NCBI GenBank assembly: GCA_007922225.1
Contig: ML679963.1
Coordinates: 833,358-897,357 of the forward strand
Direction: 5' to 3'
Source: Emydura subglobosa
Taxonomy: Eukaryota; Chordata; Testudines; Chelidae
Length of the DNA stretch: 64,000 nt
The first letter of the stretch is position 1, and each line of letters starts with the position of its first letter. The position numbers and the translations under genes were made by a program. A model generated the notes under the pieces. The model had not been told where the DNA came from and searched no databases. It saw nothing but the letters and a program-made list of their open reading frames with translations. Positions 36,370 through 49,700 of this stretch are shown one piece after another.

Positions 36370-37740
36370 GACTGGGCAGGCAAAGAGAAGAGTAGAGAAG
36401 GGACAGAAATGGGCAGAAGGACTCAAGCCTGGGCAGAAGAGCCGGAAGAGTCTGTGTCTCACAGACACACTCCCCTTCAGTGACTGGAATGAAGCCCAAG
36501 ATTAGTGAATCTAGCCATTCCTCGCGTCTGCAAATACCTGTGAAGCTCACTGGCAAAGTGTGTGTCTCACCTCCTCCCCCTAGCGTTGGTCCACATAGAG
36601 GATGACAACCTACTACTGCGATCATTCACTCCATTAGCTCGAGTGGCAAAGGTCTGTGCCATCGATTAAAGGTTCCAATCCTGCTGATGAGCAGGTGTAT
36701 CAATGCAATGCCCCAGGATGGTTTTTTGTTTGCATTTTTTAAAAAACCAGGAAATTATACACACAAAAATACATTAAAAGACGATTTAGGTTGCAAAGTC
36801 AAGCACTCAAAACTTAGGAAAAGCCAGATTTACAGTTGCTTGTGCAAACTTAACTCAGCCTCCTTGTGCGTATGCAATATGATACAGTCTTTAATTGCAC
36901 GATCACATACTACTTTTTACACAGGACCTCTGCTTCACTCAGTGCATAGGATGGACCTGCTCCAGGGCTGTGTAGCAAAGGAGGCTGTTGTCTGTAGGAT
37001 CTTTGTTACAGAATTGGCAGGTGTGGAAGGGGACTGCAGGATGAGAAAAGACAGCCTCATGGTTGAATGCCGCACTGGTGGGCAAGTCACTGAAACCAAA
37101 CTTGTCACAGGTGGCCACTAATTGTGTGTTCCTCATTTTCTGGGTAGCCAACTTGAGACCTCTGGGTCTGATTTGCAAAGATGCTGAGCACTCAGACCTG
37201 CATCTGAAACAATCAGGAGTTGTGGTTAAGAACGCTGACAAGTCAGGTCCCTGATGTCTCAAACCAGGCACCCAAAATTAGTGAAAACGTTTTACCTTAA
37301 TCTTTGTACCTCAACTCCCTATCAGTAAAATGGGGATAACCCCCCTGCAACGCCCAGCGGTGCTGTCAAGATAAACGATAGTCTGGGAATCACTCAGACA
37401 CTGTAGTGACAGCAAAGCCCGAGGACATTAATATCCAGGCTGGGTTCGACCAAAGGACAGTAAATAAGGTGAGGGGCACACACTGAGGAACAATGAGGAA
37501 AAACAAAACATGGAATAGCTGCTCATGAAGTGACACCATCTACGCCGTGCACTGAATCAGGCAGGGCTCTAGTGGAAAAACAGTATGTCTTCATCTAATT
37601 AACGACTGCCTCCTAATGAACACGCACAAGAAGAATGAATTGAGGTTGCACAGGAAACCTTCATTCTAGCATTATTCTAACTGTTGAATGCTTGACTGGG
37701 CAACCTTCTTAATCTTCTAACATCATGTTTGTGTTTAGTA
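36370..37740 (+). repeat. Dispersed repeat, copy A of a ~1.4 kb pair
   Basis: This copy is homologous to 44080-45590 with the same landmark order. It has a tRNA-like head: TAGCTCGAGTGG at 36635 resembles an RNA polymerase III A box with one extra base, and GGTTCCAATCC at 36671 resembles a B box. A MIR-like core follows near 37290-37430 ('cagtaaaatggggataac'). No coding capacity is seen. The head suggests a tRNA-derived SINE component embedded in a longer repeat. Confidence 0.75.
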
Positions 37741-40700
37741 TTGAAATACACAAAGCTCCAGCAGGTCTCTTACAGTCCACTCCCAGTCCCTCTCCTGCAG
37801 CAGGGTGGGAGGAAGGGGGAGTTCTAAACCCTGTGTGAACAGCAATCTTCCCTGCCCACAAACCAGTGCTCTTTACAGAAGTGTGCAGAACTGACTCCAG
37901 CAGCCCCCTCCGAGCCACCTACCTGGGCTCTCGGCTGCTCTCCATTCTAGGACTAAAAGGTTTGTTCTGGCTTCCCTGTCAGGCAGGATCCAGCCCGAGT
38001 TTTCCGCAGCCATAAATCCACCTGGTTTTTGGGGAGGGTAATGGGGGCCTTGTGTAACTGGAATACATTTTTGTTTCTCTGAGAACATTATATTCATGGA
38101 AAACATAAACCAACTGTCGTCAAAGTCGTCTGAGCTCAGGAAATGGAGCGGCCGGGAGAAGGCTGCCATGTGGCCGGATGTTATGTATTTCTAATTAGTG
38201 CTATACATCTTTCAGCAGCAAGTGTCCTTTTGCTGGGAAACACAGCGCACTGCCCTTGTTATTGTAACTGTCAGAGAGTGCTTAAACAGATAATCTCCAG
38301 GAAAAGTGATAAACACATCCCTTCTCCCACCAGGGTGTGCAGGACGGCACTGCCAGATCTCCATGAGGGCAATGCAGCCAGGCACAGGAAATGGGAACGG
38401 GAAAAGAGCAGGCAATGGAGGAACAGTCATATACTGGGGAAGCTCAGCGCTACTCCAGTGCCAACCTCAGGAGAAAATCCTGCAAGGGATGATCAAACAG
38501 AGGCACTAGCAGTGCACAACTAACATACTCCATCGCCAGTCGCCTCCAGTAGGCGGCACTGTAGGGAACATGGCAGGAGGAGAACTGGACGTGAGAACTC
38601 GGCTGGTCCAGTCCCAGCCTGGAGCAGGCAGCAGTGTAGAAAGAAGACCCGGTTATCCTGAAACTTTCAAGCAGCAAACATGCTAACGCTTCTGTCCTTG
38701 TCAATCTTAATCAATAGGTCCCTGAGTCTTTAGCAGTTAAAATACGATAGGCTGACAAGTGTTCGCACAGACTCAAGAGGGACCGGATTCCTTTGATTCA
38801 GGCAAGTGGGTGCTGTCGGACAACAGTGAGACAATTTGCATGTGGGCTTGTCATGATTAACCTGAGCTGCTGCTCTGGTCCTAGGAGACCTTCCTGGGGG
38901 ATGGATCCCGTGACAGGTTGCATGTGGCTACACTGGAGCACAGAGAGCAGCAGTGATGTGCTGTTCCCAGGAAGCAGCAGCTGACACCACCTCTTCCGAG
39001 TGACACCACCCAGGGACTATGCGTGGAGACAAGCAAGAAAGAGAGCAGGTCTCCTGATGCATTGCTGGGGAGACGACATAATGCACTGGCCAGTGAGGCT
39101 CAGGAGGTTTGAGCGCACAGTGTTGCTCAGTGAGTTGAGCCACAGGCCCCGTAGCCAATGTCAGCTGCTCCAGCAACAGCTGGGGAAAGCACAGACAAGA
39201 CAACTGATTCATTCCACGCCCAGCCAGCCACTGCCCTGCAGGGAAGGAGACAGAGGCTGGTCATCTCCAAGCTGACACCACCTGGGGGCGATTTGTTTGC
39301 TCTCTTATCTCTCAGACATAAGAGCATTTTCTTCATGAGTCACTCCCCAGGCAGACAAAGTGCTGGCACAGCTCCTGAACAATCCACCAGAACCAGTCTG
39401 TCTGCAGGAAGTGGGCAAGGAGAGGAGAGCCCAGCTGGGCTGACCACTGATGCACTGGGCTCCCCACAGCGGCAGCTGGCTGCAGGAGAACGTGGAGCCA
39501 GCACACAAAGCAAACAGGAACACAAACCAACAACAAAAAGGAGAGAGAGATTCATGGTCACAGGGCATTTTCCTGACACCCCTTCCAGCCCTCACCCCCG
39601 GTTCCCGTGGAGAAGCTGAGTCACAGAGACTCACTACCCTCTCACAAGCACGTGCAAGTCACACTCCCTCATCCCCCCAAAGAACATAGGAATCTTGGCA
39701 CTTGTCCCCGCAATTTACAAATTTCACAGGGCAACTTTCCTGGGTGTAAACACCCTACCTTTGCATTGGCAGGCCACGCGTCATCCTACAGGGATCACGC
39801 TCAAGACCTGAGATGCACACAGCATACCCCAGCTTCTTCAGTCAGCTACAGAACAGCTGAGCTCTGACTTCTGTGCAGTAGGAGGTGCTGGCTGTGGGGA
39901 ACTCAACTGCCCCAGTTCCAGTCTCCCAGCAGGTGATGTGCAAAAGCCCAGGCTGTGGGGAGCTCCAGCCTCTCCCAGCAGGGGTACCGAAGGGAATGGG
40001 CAGGAGCAGTTGCTGTGGGGAGAGATGCTGGCTACTCTAACCCTAGCCATGCTCAGCAGCGTAGGGAGGTGGGAAGATGGAGGACAGACCCAGCAGGACA
40101 GCTGACTGATGCACAGCTGTGTACATTTGAGGGCCAGCACGCACTCCCAAGACAGCCACAGCCATTCAGGAGCCTTCAGCCCCCTTTGCGTTCTGCTGAA
40201 ATACCATCCTGTCTCAGGGAGGGAGGAAGGAAGGCAGGCCTGTGAGGTGAGGAATGCCTGGGGCCTGGGGAGGATCAAGCAGCTCTCCCTGTGGAAGCCA
40301 TTAGATATTCAACACTTCATTTGTTTCCAGCCATTGTGGAGTGCAGCGCTGGGCTCCAGGACAGGAGGCTCTTCTCTGACGTAACCAGGAAGCAGCTGCA
40401 AAATTAAGGAATCCCTCATGACATCATAAAAAGGGTCAATGGTTTACAGGGGAAAGTATAAAAATTAATGACCTATTCCCACATGGAGCCGCAAGCCTTC
40501 CCGGGCACCACAGAGGAAGCTGTGCTCTCACTGACACAGAGGGACCTGCTCGCCCAGGCCAGCCCACTCCTGCTCACCTCAGGACCCCGCTGCCTTGGGC
40601 TTCTACTGCCCCCCGGGGCTGGAATTCACACGCTGGGATGGACCCTCCTAGCTGGAGTGTGAAAACCGGCTGAGCCAAGCTTCCCAGGCTGTTGGACAAC

Positions 40701-41273
40701 ACAGCTCGAGGGTAGGCAAGGAAACATTTGTAAAGACAGTGTCAGTGAAAAGCAGAATGTGTTTTGGGGGCTGATCAGAAGCAGTGCAGCAAGGCGCATC
40801 GCAGGAGAGAATCGCTCTCTCTGGTTTCATTGGGGATGCAGATCCATATGCATGAAGTGTTTACCTAGGGCACCCAACAACTCTGTAGGCAGCCCCAGGA
40901 GGCAAGCTGCTGAGCTGTGAGAAGAAGGGGCACTATGCTCTCTTTCCACTGCACCTCTCTAGGCAACACTCCAATCCCAGAGAGAAGGAACTGACACTAG
41001 CCTTGAGGGCAAGCAGAGAGCGCTTCCACCCTGAAAAGGGAAAAGGTTTAAAATTAACTCCAGCCTTTTCCAGGAAATATCTGTGGAAAGAAGCAGCCGT
41101 TTTTAGAAAATGTTATTCTCAGAAATTTCCTGAAAAGACCCATCAGTCAAAACACGGCCTCCAGCCATTTCCACCTGCAGGGAGAAGCCCTGCAGGGTCC
41201 TCTGCCTGGGTCACCAGCACAGCCCACGGCAGCTTACTGGCAGAGGCAGGCTCCCGGTCGGCACCCGGCAGAG

Positions 41274-42125
41274 CATGGCGGATAAAAACAATAGTTTACA
41301 AACACATCATAAAATCCATTCGTTTATTTTGTTATTTAAATGAGAATTCTTTTCTTTTGAAAAATAAAATGAAATCTGAATTTAATACAAGACAAATTAA
41401 GCTCTATAATCTCTGAAAACCTTTAAATACAAAATAAATACGCTGAATCCATGAGCCTCTACCAAGAATTCTGAGTTAAAGGCTGCTTCTCTGTATAAAA
41501 AAAGAATCTGAGGAAAAAATCTAACTTTTGAGGTTAAGCTTTATAAATATGGCACAAAAGGTCAGATATGGTGTTAAGGGCTTAATCCTGTGGGAAACCC
41601 AGGGGTTGTGCTACTGAGCGCAAGAGACTGGCAAAGTCATCACAGGCACTGGGACCTGGCCTTTCACTCCAGGAGACACCATCATGTGTCTCATCAGGAC
41701 CATCCATTGAGCCCACATGGGTGATCTCATGCTCCTGTTCATAGCGTCTCCTCGCCTGAGCTCTGACCGGCTCAGTTTTCAATTTAGGAATATTTAGACT
41801 CCACCCACCATTCACCATTTTCTAATATACTAAAAATGTACCATTAATAAGATTCTGAAATCTTGATCTATATAATTGCTTAAATAACTGTATATAGATA
41901 TTGTGTATCCTCCGAGGCAGCAAAAAGAAGGACTGCATTTAGTGAGTGTAAAGGCTCTATTTAGTCATAAATCAACGTTTGAATGGTTATATCAAGAAAT
42001 GAGAACGCACCTTTCTTTAGAAAACAACTGAAGTACAAATAGAAACACTGATTAAAATCAATTATTTAAATCCAGGCTTTCCAGCTGGTGATTTAAATGG
42101 CCTTGCTTTAAATCAATCCACCCTG
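41274..42125 (-). mobile_element. hAT-like non-autonomous DNA transposon, copy 2
   Basis: The right end reads ATCCACCCTG and the left end CATGGCGGAT, a decayed form of the 10-bp terminal inverted repeat TAGGGTGGAT/ATCCACCCTA of the copy at 10783-11540. The interior aligns with that copy in the opposite orientation, for example 'tgtatcctcc', 'aaaaagaag', 'tttagt' and 'gtgtaaagg' in order, and the AT-rich subterminal 'atttaaat' blocks. Flanking 8-mers agree at only 5 of 8 positions, so the target duplication is weak. A more GC-rich block (about 41580-41820) has no counterpart in copy 1 and carries a minus-strand open frame of 78 codons that I do not recognise. Confidence 0.8.
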
Positions 42126-44079
42126 CAGAAAAGCCTTTGGAGCCATTTCCAAACATGGTGTGCATTGCCACAAACAGTGCCAGCAGCATGCTACTCCCTC
42201 TTAGAGCCCGGTTCAGGAGACTGAGCGCAGGGCAGCTCCTGCTAGCTTGGTTGTTTAAAATAGTCCCTGTCTGCACAACAGTACCAAAATATGCCCATGG
42301 CAAGCATGCTGGCAAGCAGGCATTATGGCTCTGTTCCCAAGCATGGACAAGACCAAACTCACCAAAGCCTCATCCATACAGGCAACGCTTAGGAAACGCC
42401 CCCCGCCCCACTGCTCTGGGGCCAATGCAGCTCCACTGATGGGAGCCCTAGTGCAGACCAGTGACCAGCGATTTAACCACCATGACTAGGTCTGCTCTGA
42501 ACAGGGTGTGGATAAAACGTCACAGCTGGTCTAGAGTCTGCACCAAGTTCTCACCATGGCACCAGAAGCCGCCCATGAGGATGCACGCACAATACCATAC
42601 CTGCTTGGGAGGGACATGCTGCCATGGCACAGCTGCTCAGCATTTCACAGCAGGCACGGCAAGCTGCTACTAGCATTCCACCCAGGACAGAGCTGCATGC
42701 TCCCAACCATACTTGTGTCAGATGTTATTTACAATGGGGGAGGAGGTGTGAACAAGGCTTCCCAAGAGATTCATTCCAGCCCGCAGTGAAGTTTTACCAG
42801 GACAATCACAACAAATGAAAGGCAGCTCTTTCCCCCTGTGCTGGAGGTGGGCATGTCTCTTGTAGCAAATGCAGACAGCTCAAAACATGCCTCTCTGGTG
42901 CGAACTTTCGGGACTGCTTTGAGCCTGGAGTAGAAGTTAATGAGAGAAAGTGCCTGCAGACAGGCAGATTCAGAGAAAGCAGCCTTTGATGGGGCAGGCA
43001 GAGTGAAGTGAGGAGCTTCCGTTTCAACATACTCATTTGCTGCTCTTCTTTTTATGGCTTCCTGAGGGATCAGTACGCACTAGCTTGTCGGAGTTTGCCA
43101 AGTAACTGCCAAAAAGTCAAATGAATCCTATGCCCCACTGGAGAGGCGGCAACCTCATGGCCCCCATCCCAACCCCCAGGCTTGGAACTCTCTCTCCATT
43201 CCAGGGCGCCAGGCACTCTCCCTCTCCTTCCCGAAACCCGCTCAGTGCTCCCTTCTGCAATGCAGCCCTTAAACACTGCTGCCCCATCGCTGATGCTCAG
43301 ACACGATGGTGACGGAGCCATCGTCCAACAGGGCTAGCAGTCATGCCTATAGTTAAGGTTGCTTAACACTTTCCAATCAAAGACCCTGTTTTCAGTTGCT
43401 TGTAACTTTGCCAGACTTGAAGCATTCAGGCTGAAATTCTCCATGCCAAGTGTCTCCTGCAGGTTGAATTTTTGGGGTAAGTTTTAGGTAAAATGGTTTG
43501 GCCACTTCCCAGATGGAGTTGAGAAGGAAGATCCAGCACGGCCATGCTCTGCAGCAGGAACTTTAAATTTGGTGGGGGGGGGGACATTCTGGTGTCAGGA
43601 CATTTTCTTTGTCAGTCCCATGAAAACTCCCGAATCTGGCCAAGATCTAACGCTCTGAAAACTGCCGTTCATACATATCTGCTTGGTAGCAGGTTTCCAT
43701 TGTTGTGTGCAGTGTTGTTGTAGCCCTGACCGTCTCAGGAGATGAGACACAAGGCAGGTGAGGAAATATCTTTTACCGTGAAAGCCTGCCTCTCTCCCCA
43801 ACAGAAGCTGGCCCACTAAAAGCTATTACCTCACCCATCTTGTCTCTCTAGTAGAGGTTTGTTGGAGGCTGGCAGCATTCGTTTGGGAAAGTTCTGTCTG
43901 CACTAAGCATGCAGGGTCTGGACAGGATCCTTCCTGCAGTTGCACCTCATGGCTGCCAGGGATTGCTGGCTCCAGACTCTGAAAGCAGGGAGACTTTCTC
44001 TGGTGCTTTCAACATCCTCAGTGAGGGTGCTCAGGCACGGCAGAGGAGAAGGAAGCTGCCTGATTTGCTTGACTGCCGG

Positions 44080-45590
44080 GAGGTGAGGAGAAGGGGAGGG
44101 GGCAGGGACAGACTACATAAATGGAAGACTCAAGGAGCAGAGAGGGACGGACAGAACAGGGCAAGGACAGATGTGGCAGGGTGGGGGAGATAGGACAGAA
44201 GGGTCTGCAACAACTAAATACACTCCCTTCCAGAACCTGGAACAGAATTTAGGATTCTGGAGTCCCAGCATTCCTGTGCTGTTGGAACAGCTGTGAAAGC
44301 CAGTGGCAAATAGTGACATATTCCCCTATAGCGGCTTGTCCACAGCGAGGATAACAACCTACTGCTATCAGTTACTCATTAGCTCCAGTGATAGAAATGC
44401 ATGGGGTAGATCAAAAGGGTCCCAACCTTGCGGATGATACATGTGGAGAACATTATGGTTCCGCGTGATAGAATTTTCCAGTTTGCTTTTTACAAATCTA
44501 CAGAAAAATGACATACATAAACCAACTATGTTAAAAGAACACTGAGGCTGCAAAATCCAGCACTCAGAAGTTAGGAAATCCAGATTTAGGATAGCTTGTG
44601 TAACCTTAATTCAGACCCCTTGTGTCTACACATCATGATACAGTCTTTAATTACATGATCACACACTTTCCCCCCCCACAGAATCCCTGCCTCATTCAGT
44701 GCATAGGATGGACCTACTCTGGGGATGAATCAGGGTTGGGTAGTGAAGGAGGCAGTTGTCTGTAGGCCTTGCCTCATTTGTTGGAAGGTGTCCACTGGAT
44801 GAGGCAGGGGATTGGAGGAAAAGATGGTCTTCATGGTTAAGGCAGATAAATGATGCCCTGGAGAACTAGATTCTACCTCTGTCTCTGCCACAGAGTTCTT
44901 ATGTGATGCTGGGCAAGTCACCCAAGCCAAACTTTCACAGGTGGTCACTAATTTATATGTTCCTCGTTTTCTGGGTATCCAATTTAAAACACTTGAGGCC
45001 AGATTTGCAGAAGTACTGAGGACTCACAGCTGCAACTGAAGCCAATTGGAGCTGGGCTTTGAACATATAAGGTCTATATAATGCTAAGCACTCAGAAAAA
45101 TCAAGCCCTAACATCTCAAGTTGGGCATTCAAAATTAGTGGACACTTGAAAATGTTAATCTTAGTCTCTCTGTGCCTCAGCTCCCCATCTGTAAAATGGG
45201 AATAATAGCACCTTACCTCATCAGAGAATCATAAAGGTAAACTCACTGCTGCTTGTGAAGTGCTCAGATACCAGTACACTAGAAAGCCCATGATGAAATT
45301 AATAATTCTGTAGTTGGTGCTGGGTTTGGATGGTAAGTAGTAAATCAGACCGAGAGCCACATACTGGATGATCAGGATGAAAAAAAAAATTGAATAACTC
45401 CCCATTCAGAGAGCACTGTCTATCCTGTGCACTGAATGAGGCAGGATCCTCTGGAAAAAATAGTATATGGTCATGTAATTAAAGAGGGGGCTGATTTAAG
45501 GTTACATGGACAACCATAAAAATGGCATTTCCTATCTTCTGAATTCTCGACTTTACAACCTTAACATTCTTTATTTTTTAAAGAAATGTA
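44080..45590 (+). repeat. Dispersed repeat, copy B of a ~1.4 kb pair
   Basis: This copy aligns along its length, in the same orientation, with 36370-37740. Shared landmarks in the same order are: a purine-rich leader, 'acaacctact', a tRNA-like head, 'gatacagtctttaattac', 'cagtgcataggatggacct', 'tgttcctcgttttctgggt', a MIR-like stretch ('tctgtgcctcag' then 'catctgtaaaatggg'), and 'gcactgaatgaggcaggatc'. The B-box-like part of the head is poor in this copy. There is no long open frame, so it looks non-autonomous. Whether it is a solo LTR, a composite SINE or a DNA element is unresolved, and the outer limits are approximate. Confidence 0.75.
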
Positions 45591-45689
45591 TCAAATACCT
45601 AAATAAACAGACAGATACATGCCAAAGCCAAGATGCTCTAAGGTAGACCCCTCCTCTGGGTCTCCCAGTGTGTTTGAGCTTTCTGGGTA

Positions 45690-45775
45690 TTTAGACTGTA
45701 AGCTCCTGGGGGCAGAGACCACATCTTATACAGTGCTGCGTGGGACTTGGCCTGTGGTAATTAACCCTCCCATGT
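45690..45775 (+). repeat. Dispersed sauropsid-type repeat tail
   Basis: The phrase 'gactgtaagctcctgggggc' followed by 'agagaccacatcttatacag' matches the opening of the repeat tail at 52960. It lies about 100 bp downstream of the second member of the paired repeats and may be independent of it. Confidence 0.5.
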
Positions 45776-46654
45776 ACTAGTGTAATTATAGGACATCACA
45801 ATTTCACGTCAAATTCCCCCCCCCCAGTGATTTCAGAGAGCACTGGCAGGGCTGTGAGGTTCCCCACAGTGCCTCCTGCTGGGAAAAGTTGGGACTGAAG
45901 GAGCTGTGAGCTCCCCCTGACAGCAGAGCTCTGATCCCAGTCCCCTCTCTGTCTCCTGCTGGGAAAGGCTAGGTTTGAGGGAGCTGGGAGCGTCTCTATT
46001 GCCAGTGTTGCTCTATTTCCTGCAGAGATTTGAAAACCCATTGTAGTCCCAAAGTGCGCTTCGATTCACTGCGACCAGCAGCTCAGAGACTCACAGTTAC
46101 TATACAGCCGAATAAAATATTTTTTCATAAATTTAACGCCAGCATGTCTGTGTTTGGAAACTTTGAAAATCCATGTTGTATGGTTTACTGCACTGGAAAA
46201 GGTGCCAGCAGAGTTTCAAAGGAAGGGAAGTGTATAACTGTTTCCTTTCAAATGCATTTTCCAATGGGATCTATTGAGGGAAAAGGCTGGAACTAACTAA
46301 AACATTATTAAAAACTGTTATGAAAAGAGACAGAGAGATGGAAAAAGATAGACAAAAAGTCCAATACACAGCCGAGAGGGAAGGCGGGAGACAGGCGGTG
46401 AGAAAGGGGATCTGGGCAGAAAGACACATTGGGTGGGGAAAATGGGGTGAGACAGAGTTTTATCTGGCAGTCACCGTTCGTGGTTTCATATTGCTGCAGA
46501 TCAATTGATCAGGATTTCAGTGCTGCTGGCCCAGTGGCACAAGGCGAACCACAGAGCTGGCTGCAAGCACGGGACTTGCGAACTGCTGACCTTCAGTTTT
46601 AAAACCAAAAATATTCTTCTGGAAACCGTTACACCAGGTTCCAACCCGGGCTGC

Positions 46655-46780
46655 CAAGCAAAAACAAGCACTACTAACCTGAAGTAACACCCTGCTCAGT
46701 TACACCAAGCAACAACCAGGACTAGTAAACTGAAGTAACACCCTGTTCTGAGTCACCCAGCACTACTAACCTAACATGAC
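46655..46780. repeat. 51-bp tandem repeat, about 2.5 copies
   Basis: Units begin at 46655, 46706 and 46757, each exactly 51 bp after the last. The shared core is CTGAAGTAACACCCTG in units 1 and 2. The third unit is cut off after about 24 bases. Units 1 and 2 differ at roughly a dozen positions, so the array is old. It may be the terminal or subterminal part of an unrecognised transposable element in 46.3-46.8 kb. Confidence 0.75.
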
Positions 46781-49700
46781 ATAGTGTGCAGGGGCTTGCC
46801 TCTTCCTTACTCCCTGACTGGATCAGTTCGTTCACCAATCACTGAGACAAGCCACAGTGATGAATACACAGGATGCAGCCATCACAATCCCAGACACAGA
46901 ATTACCAAGCTGTGAGAAACAGTTCCAGCTTCACAGTGTAATTCGTGGGGAGAGCCCCGTGATTTTTGCAAATGTGAAATAACACGAAAGAAAATAAAAA
47001 CAATGTATAAAATGAAATACACCAGAAAAACTCACCCTGCAGCGCGGGCTCCTCTCCCATGGGGCTGGGCCCAGCCCTGCCCCAAGTGATGCGACTTGGC
47101 ACACAGGACTGCAGCGCCGCTCACTCAAATTTGGCCTGGCTGCCCCATCTCTCACTACAGGAGCAGTCACTGTGGGGTGAGTGCAGGGTGGACTTGCTTT
47201 GCGACACCCCAACCCCCGAGGCAGACCCAACCCCCGTCCCCCATAAATAAAATGGATAATATGAAATTTCCAACAAATAAAATGAAAAATTATAAAAATA
47301 TAAAGAATGTCTGTGCCTTACTCATGGGTCAGGCTGAAACACTGCGCCATATACACTGAGGAGGTCTCAAAAAGCTAAACTGGCTCTGTTGGTACCACAG
47401 AACCACAGCCTGGGGACAGAAAGCCTGCTCCAACACCTGGCAAAGCCTCTTTTCTGCTGCCCTCTAACACAGAACCAAACAGAAATGGAAGGAGGGTTTG
47501 TGAAATAACAAAGGGGCCCATGAGGCAGCCAAGGTCATAGCCTAGCGCCAAGCCCTGAGGAGTGACATTGGGAACAGAGATGGAACTCGTGTCTGCAGAC
47601 CAGGGCTCTGCAACTTGGCCGGGCTGGGGGTGGGCAGAGCATGGTGTGAGGCTGCAGGGCTCCAGGCCTGCAGTTCTTTGGGGTGTAGTAACCGTGGGCT
47701 GTAGCACACATGTCGAGGGATGAGGGGAAAAAAATAAACAGACAGACAGAAGAATGAGGATGCGCTGCCAATTCCAATTGTGCAGCTTTCATTTTAAACG
47801 CTTATCAAGCTGAGCGAGAGCAGAGTTCTTGGAAAACAAGGTTTCCTTTCTTCCAATGCCAGCGCCAAACACCCTCAAGGACGGGTACACACAGGCGCTA
47901 GCAGCCTGCTGCCCTCCCCACCAGCAGAGCCACCCAGCCCCACCTGCCTGTAAACAGTTCTGGAAGGAACAGGCCTAGGGGTTCTGGTAAAAAGATCGGT
48001 GTGATTCTTGATTCATCTCCAGGCTGGCTGGGTTCGAACTATGGTCAGTTACCCACCAACACGCCTTGCTAATAAAATACATTTTTACAAGCCCTAATTA
48101 CTGCTTTCGCTGAACTGCTCGACAGGAAACTGAGCACTGCAGATCTCCAGACAGCAGCAGATAGTAATGCTGGGCACCCATGAGTGCACCAGGCAAGTGA
48201 CTCAGAGAACACAGGCTGCTAGAGAAAGAGGCCCTACTGCCCTGGCTAAAATTTGAGGGACACCAGTGCCTAAACTGGGGCCCTGGATTAGCTTCATGCA
48301 TCATGTTTTCTGTGGTCTCTCTGCAGACCGAGTTCTGCCGTTCTTGATTACAGCACCAGCCATCAGTGACATACAGGAAACCGGAGTGCTGGGCCCCCAC
48401 CTCTCCGCTGAGTGTTTGCAGACTCTCACCAGCAGTGACATTACATCTTGGAAATGGTTGTACAGGAGGAGTATCCATAATGAGCAGCAGACAGCAGTAC
48501 ATCTCATCCCAGAACACTGGTTACAGACTGGGCCATGGGAGTCTCTCACTAGCCCAGGCCAGCCCTTACTTTTGGGGTAGGGCGGGGGAAGGCAACTGCT
48601 CAGCTCAGCTCTGACCTTCAGCTCTTTTCAGTAGGGACAAAGGTCACTGGAGGCAGAACTAGAAGTCAAAAAAGCACATACAGGAAATTCCTTGTAAAAT
48701 ACAAAGTTGGCATTAGGGTAAGTAGCCTACAACCCCAGCTCCCAGGGAGATGCCAGTCTCCGATCAGTTAGGCACCAAGCCCCCAGAGGATTCCCTTGGA
48801 GTGGACACTGAGGAGGAGCCCATCAGGTGACTACAACCCGCAGCCAGATCCTGCTGGTTTGGATGTTCCACAATGCACCAAGAAAGGGAAAACTGCTGCT
48901 ATCTGTACTGTGCAAGCTAACTCTGGTCAGGGAACGCCCTCAGTGGCAAGAACACAGCAGCAAAACCACTGGACCACAACACACTCCCAACCCACACATT
49001 CTTGGTCCACTGAAGTCTTTCCAACCAGTGCTGCCATGCAGGTATCCAGGCTTAGCTGGGGAAAATGCAGCTCTGCTAGATGGATTAATTTTTCTTTCTT
49101 AACCAGGATTACTTTAATTTTCAAGGCCTAATGGACTCCAGCTGTGATAGGAGGCAAAGCTGCAGTCGTACAAAGGCAGACCTTCCAGCCTGGTGCAAGC
49201 TTGAACAACACTCAAAACACACACACACAAAGACCTAGCAGAAGGATGCACTACAGGGGGATGTTTCTGATCTTGACAGCACTTCACTAGAAATACAATT
49301 TTGCTGATACATCACTGGAGAAATATTCTCAGGGTCCATTCAGGAATGGTTTAAAACATTTATTTTTGTTTCCTTTTGTAATGGTCAGAGAGGAGGGAAA
49401 AAATAGAAACTCATTGATAAGAGGAAACGAGAGAGACATGAAAAATTGAAAACTACCTAAAAGCTCATGGAGAGGTTTATTTTATTAGTTCTTAATAAAT
49501 ATCTTGCAGATTTCCTCAGGAAATACACCAGATCACATGTAAAATAGTTTGATACTGATGTCAACTGCATCAACATATGAAATCTATTAGGGTGAAGCCA
49601 CAGCAGGGTGATCAGCCTGCCGAAAAACTGCGCGGCACTGAGGCAAGGGGGGAGCAGGGGGGAATCTCACGGCCCTTCCAAATTCTTCGAGAGGTAAAAA

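Noticed and set aside
36635..36681. Possible tRNA gene
   Set aside because: The A box carries an extra base, no cloverleaf stems pair around it, and the homologous site in the 44 kb copy is degraded. Better read as a tRNA-derived repeat head.
41582..41818. 78-codon frame as a host gene
   Set aside because: It lies wholly inside the hAT-like element and has no recognisable product.
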